Shown here: positions 37,781 through 50,200 of the stretch, piece by piece
Position numbering within the stretch: the stretch's first letter is position 1
How the letters are laid out: each line of letters starts with the position of its first letter
Assembly (NCBI RefSeq): GCF_050003625.1
Contig: NC_134399.1
Location: forward strand, 222,202,975 to 222,266,974
Reading direction: 5' to 3'
DNA: 64,000 nt
Source: Haematobia irritans
Taxonomy: Eukaryota; Arthropoda; Insecta; Diptera; Muscidae
Made by a program: the position numbers and the translations under genes
Notes under the pieces: model-generated
What the model was told of the DNA's origin: nothing
What the model saw: the letters and a program-made list of their open reading frames with translations, nothing else
Database searches by the model: none

Positions 37781-38932
37781 TTTAAAACAAATCCAGGAAA
37801 TCTAACAGCTTTCCTAACAACTTCTTACCACCCTACTCAAAAAACAGTAAAGCCGATTTAATTCTCTTTTAGTCTATAGAATTATTACGTTTTAAGAAAG
37901 TTTTAATTTTTTTTTTGCGTACGTTATTTAAATTAACTAAAACCTAGGGAAAAGAAGTATATACGGCCATAAGTTCGGCCAGGCCGAATCTTATGTACCC
38001 TCCACCATTGATTGCGTAGAAACTTCTACCACATTTGGCATGGCTGTTAAATATCATACACCACCACGTCGCAAATTTCAACCAGATCGGATGAATTTTG
38101 CTTCTCCAAAAGGCACCGGAGGTCAAATTTGGGAATCGGTTTATATGGGGGCTATATATAATTGTGGACTGATATGAACAAATTCCTGCATGGTTGTTGG
38201 ATACCATATACTAACATCACGTACCACATTTCAACCAGATCGGATGAATTTTGCTTCTCCAAAAGGCTCCGGAGGTCAAATCTGGGGATCGGTTTATATG
38301 GGGGCTATATATAATTATGGACCGATTTCGACCAATTTTGGCATGGATGTTTGAGGACATATATTAACACCACGTACCAAATTTCAACTGAATCAGATGA
38401 ATGTTGGTCTTCCAAGAGGCTCCGGAGTTCAAATCTGGTGATCGGTTTATATCAGGGATCCGGAGCGGAGCGGAGCGGAGCGTGGAGCGGAGCGTGGAGC
38501 GGAGCGGAGCAAGCCCTTTTTTTGCCGGAGCGGGAGCGGAGCGGGAGCGGCATTTCTAAAATCCGGAGCGGAGCGGGAGCGGAGCGGTTTCCAAATGAAA
38601 AACCGCTCCGCTCCGAATAAAATATTACTTGAATGAAATGTGTAACTTTGAAATTACTTAGTACTTAGCGTAGTGTGAGTAAACGTTTAAAATGTACGAT
38701 ATGTATTTTTGTACGTACGTACATTGGGGAAAACACAAAGTGTTTTTTAGTAATTGTTTTCAAAAACGGCAAATGTCAAAATATATCTCTAGTATGTGTT
38801 GTAAAAGTAACAACAGTACTTTCGATCAATTTCATCCCGTATTACTACAAAGATGTTTGTAAGGAACGCCAAATAAATGCAATTAAACAATCTTATTTAT
38901 ATTTAATTTTTTTAGTTTTCTACACTGAAAAA

Positions 38933-39577
38933 AATATTGTCGTGAAGTCAAAGATTTCATGTCCTTAGAATAAGAATACAAATTTTGCTTAACATGGAAG
39001 ACGCATTTCTCTAAAATAAAGTTTTTTTCCTTGTCCAAAAGTCAATAAACTTTTGAATGAAGTTGTAATGTCCTTATAATAAAGTGATTTTACTTAAAAA
39101 TGTGTATCATAACATGAAAGATAAAATTTTTGAGGTAAGGTCAACGTGACTTTAATAATTAAGAAAAATTCTTTAAAATTAATAAAATTGTATTTAAATT
39201 TGTTTCCTTTTTGCATCTTGCCTACAAAGCAAAAAATCGTCAAAAAATAAGACAAGTTTTTCAACACTTTATATTAAAGACGCTTGTTACTTGAAACATA
39301 GCATAATTTCTACTGGAAGTCGAGTCTTAATATGGAAAATAAAATTGTCGTTAACTCGTTTTTAAAGGATTTTGATAACAACTGACGAAAAAAATCTAAA
39401 AAAATTAAAAATTAGCATTTGCTTCCTAAAAGCAAGTACATAACCCCCAAATTTAAAAGAGAATTGCGTCTTTAAAGTATCCCTACTTGTATTCTCCGCT
39501 TCTTTGGCTCGGAATTAATACCCAAACTGTTAAAGTAAAGACAAAATCTTTGGAACCGGGCATGCGTTTTTTCAGTG
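38933..39577 (+). mobile_element. MITE with CACTGAAAAAA ends and TA duplication
   Basis: TA|CACTGAAAAAA at left and TTTTTTCAGTG|TA at right bound 645 bp. The TA duplication suggests a Tc1/mariner-type mechanism. Non-coding. This is the most complete copy of a family also seen at 24440, 31540, 39924 and 40630. Confidence 0.75.
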
Positions 39578-39923
39578 TAAGGACATTCATATTTGCTTTA
39601 CTATTGTACTATACCCTAGCATTCTCTTATTTCTGATATTAGTTCTCGAAAATTTAATTAAAATTATGGATAGTTTCAATTTTGGTTGAAAAATATGCGC
39701 ATATACATTTATTTTAATTTTTTCTCACATTGAAAACTAATGACTTGATTTTATTATTGTATGTTATCTACGTTTTTGAGAACGAACATTTCTTAAAAAC
39801 GCTGTTCAAAAATGTATTTTTACAATAAAGGGGAAAAAAGCGAAATTAGGTAACACTAGATCTGAGTAAGAATATTCGTAGGTATACCACGGACTGATTT
39901 CGATGGAGGTTGTTGCAAACATA

Positions 39924-40418
39924 CACTGAAAAAAAGCATACTCGGTTCCAAAGATTTTGTCTTTACTTTAAAAAATTTGGTATTGATTCCGAGCCAAAGA
40001 AGCGGAGAATACAAGCAAGGACACTTTTAAAACACAATTCTCTTTTAAATTTAGGTTTTGTGTACTTGCTTCTAGGAAGCAAATTTTAATTTTTCGCTTT
40101 CTCAGCTTTTTTTCTTCATATGCTATCAAAGTCCTTTAAAAACGAGTTAACGGCAACTTTATTTTCCAAATTAGGACTCGACTTCCAGTAGAAATTATGC
40201 TATGTTTGAAGTAAAAAACTTCTTTAAAATAAAGTTTTGAAAAACATGTCCTATATTTGAAAGATTTTTTGCTTTGTAGTCAATATGCAAAAAGACAACA
40301 AATTTAAAGACAATTTCATTAAATTTAAAGAATTTTTCTGAATTATTAAAGTCAAATTGACCTTAGCCTATAAATTTTTTGTTTCATGTTAAGATACCCA
40401 TTTTTAAGTCAAATCATC
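39924..40418 (-). mobile_element. Inverted, truncated copy of the CACTGAAAAAA MITE
   Basis: It starts TA|CACTGAAAAAAAGCATAC and is colinear with the reverse complement of 39070-39577 before truncation near TTTTTAAGTCAAATC. With the copy at 38933 it forms a large inverted pair separated by about 345 bp. Confidence 0.7.
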
Positions 40419-40631
40419 AAATATTACAAAACCTTTTCTCTACGTCTGTCGCAAAACAAAAAAAAAACTTTCGGAGAGTAGTTACTTCTACTCTGTGTAT
40501 AGACTTTCAATTCCAATCAGCGTTGCCGTTTTGGTCCGATCGGACCAAAATTGGTCCAAAAGATTTCTAATTTTTAAATTTGGTCCATTTTGGTCCATTT
40601 TCATAAATTTGGTTTCTATCACATATTAAAT

Positions 40632-40930
40632 AGTAGATGGTGCACCGCAAAGAATATTGTCGGGAGGCCAAATATTTCACATGCTTAAAATACGAATACG
40701 AATTTTGCTTAGAATAGAAGACGTATTTCTCTGATATAAAGTTTTTTCCTTGTCTAAAAGTCTCTAAACTTTTCAATGAAGTCAGTTTGTCCTTATAGCT
40801 AAGTGATTCGACATAAAAATGTGTATCCTAACATGAATGAAAATTTCGTTTTAATGAAATCAAAATGGATTTAATATTTCTGAAAAAATCTTCAAAATTA
40901 ATAAAATGTTTCAACACATTGTTTTAAAGT
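40632..40930 (+). repeat. Third partial copy of the CACTGAAAAAA MITE
   Basis: Shares AATATTGTCG, ACGAATTTTGCTTAGAAT, AAGTTTTTTCCTTGTC and AAAATGTGTATC with 38940-39120. Both ends are missing. Confidence 0.6.
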
Positions 40931-41455
40931 CATTATACCCTAAACCACATAGTGGTTAGGGTATAATAAATTTGATCTGCCAAAAAATGTGCCTACCAGA
41001 AATATTGATTTTAGACCCCATAAAATATATACCGATCGACTCAGAATCACCTCCTGAGTCGATCTAGCGCTTGGTGTCCGTCCGTCCGTCTGTCCATGTA
41101 TTTGTTGTTCACAGGATTTCGGTGGCAATTATTAACCGATTTTGATGAAATTTGGTACAGGGAGTTTTTGGGCACAACGACGAACGCTATTGAATTTGGA
41201 AGAAATCGGATCAAATTTAGATATAGCTCCCATATATATGTATCGCCCGATTTCGACAAATGGGGTCACGCTGTGCTTTTTTTCAAACGGATCGTCGCCA
41301 AATTTGGCAAAAGGTAATCTTTTTCATCGCCCTTCAAGTCTGCAAAATTTCATCCAAATCGGTTCAGATTTAGATATAGCTCTCATATATATGTATCGCC
41401 CGATTTTCCCAGATTTAGCTATAGCTCCCATATATATGTACCGCCCGATTTTTCT
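40930..41455 (+). mobile_element. INE-1-like element of a different subfamily, 3' truncated
   Basis: It begins with a strong terminal hairpin (TTATACCCTAAACCAC paired with GTGGTTAGGGTATAA), has ATAAAATATATACCGATCG and a (GTCC)n tract near 41076-41096, then GATTTTGATGAAATTTGGTA. It lies wholly inside the hAT-like element and stops at its right (GGAGC)n block. Confidence 0.6.
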
Positions 41456-42839
41456 CGAAGAGGAGCGGAGCGGAGCGTGGAGCGGAGCGGAGCGATTTTT
41501 TTTTTCTCGGAGCGGAGCGAGGAGCGGAGCGATTTTTTTTTCTCCGGAGCGGGAGCGGAGCGGAGCGAAAAAAATGGACCGCTCCGGATCCCTGGTTTAT
41601 ATGGGCGCTATATATAATTATGGACCTATGTGGACCTTTTTTGCTTGGTCATTAGAGACCATATACTAACACCATGTACCAAATTTCAGCCGGATCGGAT
41701 GAAATTTGCTTCTCTTAGAGGCCTCGCAAGCCAAATCGGGGGATCGGTTTATGTGGGGGCTATATATAATTATGGACCGATGTCAACCAATTTCTGCCTA
41801 GTTGTTAGAGACCATATACTAACACCATGTACCAAATTTCAGCCGGATCGGATGAAATTTGCTTCTCTTAGAGGCTCCGCAAGCGAAATCTGGGGATCGG
41901 TTTATATGGGGGCTATATATAATTATGGACCGATGTGGATCAATTTTTGCATGGGTGGTTTGAGGCCATATTTTAACATCACGTATCAAATTTCAACTGA
42001 ATCAGATGAATTTTGGTCTTCCAAGAGGCTCCGGAGGTCAAATCTGGTGATCGTTTCATATGGGGGCTATATATAATTATGGAACAAATTTGCTTCTCTT
42101 AGAGGCTCCGCAAGCCAAATCGGGGGATCGGTTTATGTGGGGGCTATATATAATTATGGACCGATGTCAACCAATTTCTGCCTAGTTGTTAGAGACCATA
42201 TACTAACACCATGTACCAAATTTCAGCCGGATCGGATGAAATTTGCTTCTCTTAGAGGCTCCGCAAGCGAAATCTGGGGATCGGTTTATATGGGGGCTAT
42301 ATATAATTATGGACCGATATCGATATTAACATCACGTATCAAATTTCAACTGAATCAGATGAATTTTGGTCTTCCGAGAGGCTCCGGAGGTCAAATCTGG
42401 TGATCGTTTTATATGAGGGCTATATATAATTATGGACCGATGTGGACCAATTTTTGCATGGTTGTTAGAGACCTACTAACACCATGTACCAAATTTCAGC
42501 CGGATCGGATGAAATTTGCTTCTCTTAGAGGCCTCGCAAGCCAAATTTGGGGGTCCGTTTATATGGGGGCTATACGTAAAAGTGGCCCATTTGCAATACC
42601 ATCCGACCTACATCAATAACAACTACTTGTGCCAAGTTTCAAGTCGATAGCTTGTTTCGTTCGGAAGTTAGCGTGATTTCAACAGACGGACGGACGGACA
42701 TGCTCAGATCGACTCAGAATTTCACCACGACCCAGAATATATATACTTTATGGGGTCTTAGAGCAATATTTCGATGTGTTGCAAACGGAATGACAAAGTT
42801 AATATACCCCCATCCTATGGTGGAGGGTATAAAAATACG

Positions 42840-43930
42840 CAAATAAAGCATTAAGATTAACTAAGTTCGTGTTTTCCACAAATTTTTGCCAATAAAGCGT
42901 CCATCTTGAACTTTGTATGGCACTAAAGACATTCTTACTATTTTGAACTCCAATTTTTTCCTTCAAACTATAAAATTTTCTTTAACAAGTGAAAAAAATT
43001 AACAAATTAAATTCAACCAAAAATGCAAATTCTCAAAATAAGTATAAGTCTATATTTAAAACCTTTTATATGTTATTTAAACCAAGGATTCAATATGCCA
43101 ATTAATTTAAAGATTATCTCTTTAAATCACAAATGTTTAATAAAGGACGTTTTGCCTTACACCAATGTCATACAACATTAACGATAGGACTCAAATTTCC
43201 AACTATTCATGTTCTAAATTTAAAGAAAAAATTTCAAAGCAAAAATATTCACTTTCTTTTAATTGAAATTTCTTTGTTTCAAAGAAATTTTTCTTTAACA
43301 TGTCTAAATTTCGTGTCTTACAATTTAAGTTACATAGTCTTTCATATTAGGTAAATATTTTTCACAATGTGTAGGAAAAAATTAATATTTATTAATTTAT
43401 AAAAAAGACATTATATCTAATAGCTTTCCTAACACAGAAATCCACGAAAATGTTTCCATTTAAAGTCTTAATTGAGTTTTAAAAATTATTCAATTAACAA
43501 TTTAATTGATTCAACAAATTTTTTAATTGATACATTTTCATTTCTGTGATTGCAGAAAAAATATATTTGTTTGTGTGAACAACGTCATACCATCATGGTA
43601 AACAACATCCAATATTTAATCTTTCCTAAATTATAAATTTGTCATTTAAATTTAAATAGAAAAATCCACAACATACATCGGTTTAAGAAAAATGTGTCCA
43701 CTAATAGGTAGTCTGAGTCAATTTGATTTGTATGACCAGGGAGTTGCCTATACACGGATAGTTGGGTTTATCTTATCACACAAAAACTGATATCGAAACA
43801 AATGCTATCGCAACAAAAAAAGATAAGAAATCTAAATAACGACAACTCCATACATACACTCATTCACTTACACTTATACCACGACAGATATAGAATAGAA
43901 ATTACAAAAACAAAAAATAAAGATACTCCT
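42840..43930. other. AT-rich intergenic stretch upstream of LRTM-B
   Basis: Holds a fragment of the AATTAATT repeat near 43430-43570 but otherwise no recognised element. The promoter and 5' UTR of LRTM-B should lie toward its right side; I could not assign a start site. Confidence 0.35.
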
Positions 43931-44242
43931 CAGACTTTTTGTCATTCATAAAGAATTTTTCACTTGAGCCGAGGAAGTTATCGTTGTCGCTTAACAACGT
44001 CAATTTACAACGAAGTATCTGTATCATCATTTACTCTACTTTATCATTATTAGTCAGAGACACAAACAGCTGCCAACGTTATTGTATGTGGAGTACAAAG
44101 GAAAAAAATTTTCGTTATTGTGAAAAAAATTCCAACAAAATTAAAAAAAAAAACAAGTTGGGGAAATGCCTGACAAAAAAAAAACTTAAAAAAAATTGTT
44201 TGTCTATTCTAGAATTATTCCTAAAATGCAATAAAATGCAAA

Positions 44243-47200
44243 ATGCTAACGATGATAAAACGAAATTGGAACATCGCCTACTCATACCATGGCATAAGGA
44301 TATGGACAACATTACTACTATCACTGATCCTTGCTAGCCAAGGATGGACTGGTGCTATTGCTGTGCGTCGCAATGTTAGTTGTATTCCCTATGAGGTTCA
44401 ATTTACCTGTGATTGTGCCATGTCCGATGAGGTGAGTTTTCTTGGTTTTTGAAAATTGTTAATACATTGTCTTGTATTTTGTAGGACTTGGTTTTACCCC
44501 CTTTAATAGGATCTGCTTATCAATTGGAAATACGTAATTGCAAATCTCTAACAATAGAGTCCAATGCATTGAAAGATACACAGCATCTGCATAAAATTAC
44601 TTTTAAAAATGTCGATGATTTGGTTCTCAACCAATATGCTTTATCTTTACCCGATTATAGCAGTAGTACACCATTGATACTATCTTTTGAAAAAGTAAGT
44701 AGGAGCCATAGTAAACCTTAGGATAGAATACAAGTCAAAATGGACAAACCCACACTCAGAGAAGGAATATGATCATCGCAAAAATGTCTCGAGAGTATAA
44801 TGTTACTTTTTCAGGAGTGAACTCCCAGAGAAGGATTATGATCACCCCAACCTAGAACAAGTTTCAAGAGCAAAATGTTATTTTTGGATGGTGAACATGG
44901 AATATGTTTGTCGCAACCATGTTATTTTCTCGAAAATTATGTACCTTATTTCGGCAACCATGTATATGTTTGTCGAGAAAATAAGATTTTTGCGACAAAA
45001 ATGTTCAATGTTCACCATCTTGTTTTTTAAACATTTTTGGGGTGATCATATTCCTTCTCTCGGCGTGAATATGTTTGTCTCAAAAATATAATTGTCACGC
45101 CAAACATAAACACACTTTCCGAAATAGATAATTATCGAGAAACTAACATGTAGAGAGCCACTGAGGTGCAATGGTTAGCATGCCCGCCTTGCATACACAA
45201 GGTCGTGGGTTCGATTCCTGCTTCGACCGAACACCAAAAAGTTGTTCAGCGATGGATTATCCCACCTCAGTAATGCTGGTGACATTTCTGAGGGTTTCAA
45301 AGCTTCTCTAAGTGGTTTCACTGCAATGTGGAACGCCGTTCGGACTCGGCTATAAAAGGGTTCGATTCCTGCTTCGACCGAACACCAAAAAGTTGTTCAG
45401 CGATGGATTATCCCACCTCAGTAATGCTGGTGACATTTCTGAGGGTTTCAAAGCGTCTCTAAGTGGTTTCACTGCAATGTGGAACGCCGTTCGGACTCGG
45501 CTATAAAAAGGAGGTCCCTTGTCATTGAGCTTAACATGAAATCGGGCCGCACTCAGTCGCAAACTGAAAATACCTTAGTCGCGTCGGCTAGGCAGCGAAT
45601 TCGATGATATCCAAGACGATGGTAGGTGCGAAGAAGTTTCAATTCTTAGGAATGTTCACAATTTTCGGTTTTAGTCCCCACATTTTCCCTATTGCTTTTT
45701 GCACGAGTACAGGGTAACCGTGGATTTCCTCGTCCTTTCTTAGCTTTAAGTTCAGTCTCCTGTCCAATATAACTCCAAGGTATTTTACACACTCACTACC
45801 GGGAATTTCGATACCACCTAAGAAAATAGGCTTGACCATGGGAAAACTTTCACAAATTTCTGCAGAAACTCACAGCAAATGCTGTCAAACTAAATTAAAA
45901 AATGTTCAGGATTTCTTCTATTCAAAATTTGGTTTTCTACAGTAGGTTTACGACTTTTGCGACATACGTATTATACCGTCGCAAACGTATGTCGCAAAAG
46001 TCACAGTTTGTGACAGGCCAACCCTGGTGATAAGAGAGAAGTTCACCAATGTGGTATCACAATGGACTGAATAGTCTAAGTGAACCTGATACATCGGGCT
46101 ACCACCTAACCTAACCTAACCTAATATTTAGAGCCGACCCATTTTTATTGGAGGCGGCTGACACTAAATTTTTGCTCCCGCCTGCGGTGGCTTGACGGCT
46201 AATGCGTCTTACAGACTATAAGTTTTCCCAGACGGAATATCTGTGTTTATAAAGAATCTTACAGTGTGTCCAATCGATACGACAATTCGTTGATGACTAA
46301 ATAATCGGTGTTATCGATCCCACAAACTTATAATGCGCCCAATATATGAGATATGTTCGACACGACCACTGTCGTCCGGGTAAACTTATAGTCTGTAAAG
46401 CGCATAAGCCGATATAAATTTGTCCATTCGGCGGCGGACAAATATACATTATAAAATCAATTTAAAGTTATTCGAATGGTAATGAGATTAGTTGTACAAC
46501 GAATCTTACAATCAAATTTATATTTCGTTAAAATTTTCTGAGCTAAATTTTTGCAAAACTGTTATATCAAAATTTTGGCAAAAATACAACAAATTTTAAT
46601 ATATTTTTCTGATTTAAATCGATATTTTTGATTAATTGGCGGCTAAATTTGAGTCGGGATGAGTCGACATATTCGGCGGTGGCGTCGACTGGCATAAAAT
46701 GTTCGTCGGCGACTAAAATCAGCGATGCGACTCGGCGGCTTCATTCTCTGCTAACATGGTTGCACCATGTTAAACATACATGTTAAACATAAAATTCGTA
46801 AGGATCATAACAACGGCATGAAAAGAAGTATTTCGTGACCAGCTACCATAAAATGGCATTCTTAATTCCAACTTAAAAAACTAATCATCCTAAAATGACT
46901 CCCCTTTAATACCTTTACACCCATAGAAAAAATCATGGATGAGGTGGACGTTTCAAAACGATCCGTTCATGAAAGTGAATCAATAAACATGTGGTGTCAA
47001 ACGGAGAATAAATGACGTCAATCTGACAACGAAACATCATGCGTTGTCAAAAAAAAAAAACAGCGTTCATGATCTAAAAGCGTAATGGTTACGAATTTAT
47101 AAAAAAAATCCGCTACCGCGACTCGAACCTGGATTGTATGCTTCATCGAATCGAATATTTTAAATTTTTTCAGTACTAAAGAAAAACGAAAGCCATTCAT

Positions 47201-50200
47201 GAAACCGTGAAAGCCCGTGGGTGAAAAACGTGATGATTACGAATTTATAAAAAGAATATCCGCTACCGTGACTCGAACCTAGATTGTATGCTTCATCGAA
47301 TCGAATATATTTAAACTTTTCATGGCCTAAGCATAAACGAAAGCCCTTCATGAAATCGTGAACGCCTGTGGACGAACACGTGAACTTTCCGTTTTGATTT
47401 TTCATGTTAAAGTTTCCATTTCATTTTGTTACCTTCCGTTCTCGATTTTGGAATGTAATTTTTTTCTATTAGTGTAGATCTGAACCATAGATAAAGAGAT
47501 AATTTTGCCTTCCTTCTGTATTCCAGGTCAAAGTGAAACTAATCGATTCCCTTGCCATAAATGGACAAATAGAGGAGATAACATTTATCGACAGCTATTT
47601 AGAGACCGTTAGACCATTTGCCTTCAATATCTTGAAGAACAATGCATTACGTTTCACTATGGATAAAGTAAGGATTCATAGGATAGATCCACAGGTAAAT
47701 TAAAAACTCAAATATTATCGTATTTATCTAAAAACTTTTTTTAACAATCCCTTTAATATTTTTTTTTTGTTTTTAGGCCTTTAAAAAATTGGTTGTGGAA
47801 AAAATCGATATACACGATTGTATTTTTCTAACAAATGTGCCATCGAAAACGTTCTACGATATCGAAGTGACGGATTCATTTTCATTGAATAATGTTCGCT
47901 TTCGAACTGTACACTCAAAAGCTTTTTCATTTAAAAGTAAGTAGACCTGGCAAAGATATTTTAGTTTGTTTTTCAATTTAATTTGATTTTCAAATAATTA
48001 ACTAATATCCTTAAATATTTTTATTTTATTTATTTATAGTTGATAGTAAATTTATAGTAAATATAATATTAGTATAAAGATATAAAAAGCATTGGCAACT
48101 GAGGCCATCAGCTAATTAAATATTTTTATTTAGAGATTATTTAAGATATCTAACATATGTCATGTAACTCATTTTGTTCATTTCGTTTTTAGTGATCTCT
48201 AAGCTAACTGTAGCCAATAATTACTTTGAAGCTGTCGATGCTGAATGGCTTGAAGCTTTTGTTACAAAAAGTCCTCAAATCCGAGATAATTATTTTGGAA
48301 ATACAAGTGATATAGCCTTCAAAGGTAAGGATACCATTTGGCAAATTACTAATGCATAAACCAACAAAATTATCTATACAGAAAAAAAATTCACCAAAAT
48401 ATTTCTAATTAAAATTTTAATTGATTTTTCAAAAACATTTAATTAAAAATTTACTCAATTCAATAATTTTTTAATTAAAACAAAAATCAATCACAAAATT
48501 TAATACTATTAATTATTTTTTAATTGGATCAATTAATTTTTTAATTGACTTTAGTGATTGATACTATCAATTCCGACTTTTCAATTAAAAATTAATTGAT
48601 TCAATTAAATTCGTGATTGAATCCAAAAAAAAAAAAAATATGTGTAGAGAAACAATGCATTTGGAATACATAAATCAAAATTAGTTTCTTAAGAACAAAA
48701 TCGATAAATTAATTGACCTGATAAAATTGACTAATTTTAAAGCAATGAACTATTGTAACATGTAGTTCTTTCTGTACTGAAAATTCCCTAAAATTCGAAA
48801 GAGCACACAAAAAAAATTCTGATTCAATCACGAAATTAATTGATTCAATTAATTTTTTAATCGAAATGTCTTCAATCACGAAAATGACAGTATCAATCAC
48901 AGTTTTAATTGAGCATAAGCAATACTTAATTACAAAATTAATTGATCTTATTTAATTTATTCAATTAAAAATGTAATTGATATTGATTGTAGAACTCAAT
49001 AATTTGTTTTATTAAAAACGTTACTATTTTCAATTTCTTTCTTAACTGAGACCCAGTGTTTTTAGTTTGATTAAAAAATTGATTGTTTGAAATAAATTTT
49101 TAATTAAAAATTAAAAAAATGTTCTATCACTTTTTTTAGTCTTCCGAGTTTGATTAAAAATTTTATTCTGTCAATTAATTTTTTGATTAAAAATTTAAAC
49201 ATTTTCAATTATTGGCTAAATTAACTTAATGTTTTTGTCTTGATTAAATGGTTAATCGTTTCAATTAATTTCACCAATGTGGTATCACAATGGACTGAAT
49301 AGTCTAAGTGAGCCTGATACATCGGGCTGCCACCTAACCTAACCTTCAATTAAATTATTAATTGGAAATTTTTTCAACTTCAATCAACTTTTTAATTGGA
49401 AATATTTTTATGATATGTTTTTCTATGTGGTGACGTTACATCTAAACATTTTAATTTTAATGGTAAAAGTCAAATGTCAATATTTTTAATTTTTAAAAAA
49501 TCAAAAAGTCGAACATCAGCTTTTCCAAATTTGGAAAAAACGAAAAGTCGAATAATAAGATTTTGAACAAGTCAAAATTTTAATTCTGATCCTTAATTCG
49601 ATAGAATTCCGCTAGATGACGTTACCGTTCAAAAAAAATTGTCTGCGTTCAGTTTAATATCGAAAAATGTCTCATCGATCACATTAACAGGGTGGCTGTT
49701 ATGTAATGCACCAAATTAACAGGTTGGCTGATAAGTCCCCGGTCTGACACATAGATGGCGTCGCTAGTATTAAATGCATATTATTTTTATATAGTACCAA
49801 CCTTCAAATGATTCGTGTCAAAATTTGACGTCTGTAAGTCAATTAGTTTCTGAGATAGAGCGTCTTTTGTGAAACAACTTTTGTTGTTGTGAAAAAAATG
49901 AAAAAAAAGGAATTTCGTGTTTTGATAAAATACTGTTTTCTGAAGGGAAAAAATACGGTGGAAGCAAAAACTTGGCTTGATAATGAGTTTCCGGACTCTG
50001 CCCCAGGGAAATCAATAATAATTGATTTGTATGCAAGCGTGGTGAAATGAGCACGGAGGACGGTGAACGCAGTGGACGCCCGAAAGAGTTGGTTACCGAC
50101 GAAAACATCAAAAAAAATCCACAAAATGGTTTTGAATGACCGTAAAATGAAGTTGATCGAGATAGCAGAGGCCTTAATGATATCAAAGGAACGTGTTGGT

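Larger units (their letters stand above)
38453..41594. mobile_element. hAT-like non-autonomous transposon with (GGAGC)n subterminal repeats
   Basis: Perfect 16-bp terminal inverted repeats CAGGGATCCGGAGCGG are flanked by an 8-bp duplication GTTTATAT (38445-38452 and 41595-41602). Removing the element restores an intact unit of the surrounding 153-bp repeat. CAGGG termini with 8-bp duplications identify the hAT superfamily. Both ends carry long runs of GGAGC/GCTCC (about 38459-38620 and 41460-41590), strikingly GC-rich. The 3142-bp interior encodes no transposase that I can see and consists of MITE copies and an INE-1-like fragment, so it must rely on a transposase from elsewhere. Confidence 0.85.
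37950..42836 (-). mobile_element. INE-1/mini-me-like element (reverse), split by a hAT-like element
   Basis: Read on the minus strand it begins at about 42836 with TATACCCTCCACCATAGGAT, then TTTGTCATTCCGTTTGCAAC and a (GTCC)n tract near 42690, a 153-bp tandem core (about 41600-42600 and 37990-38450), and ends with the palindrome TTCGGCCAGGCCGAA near 37975-37990. The core is interrupted at 38453-41594 by another transposon with a clean target duplication. Open frames at 41630-42619 reflect the 51-codon repeat. Confidence 0.75.

Noticed and set aside
47641..47694. Alternative earlier donor (GTAAGG at about 47668) in LRTM-B exon 3
   Set aside because: Possible, but the longer exon keeps a strand-like VRIHRIDPQAF segment consistent with the repeat pattern and also has a good donor.
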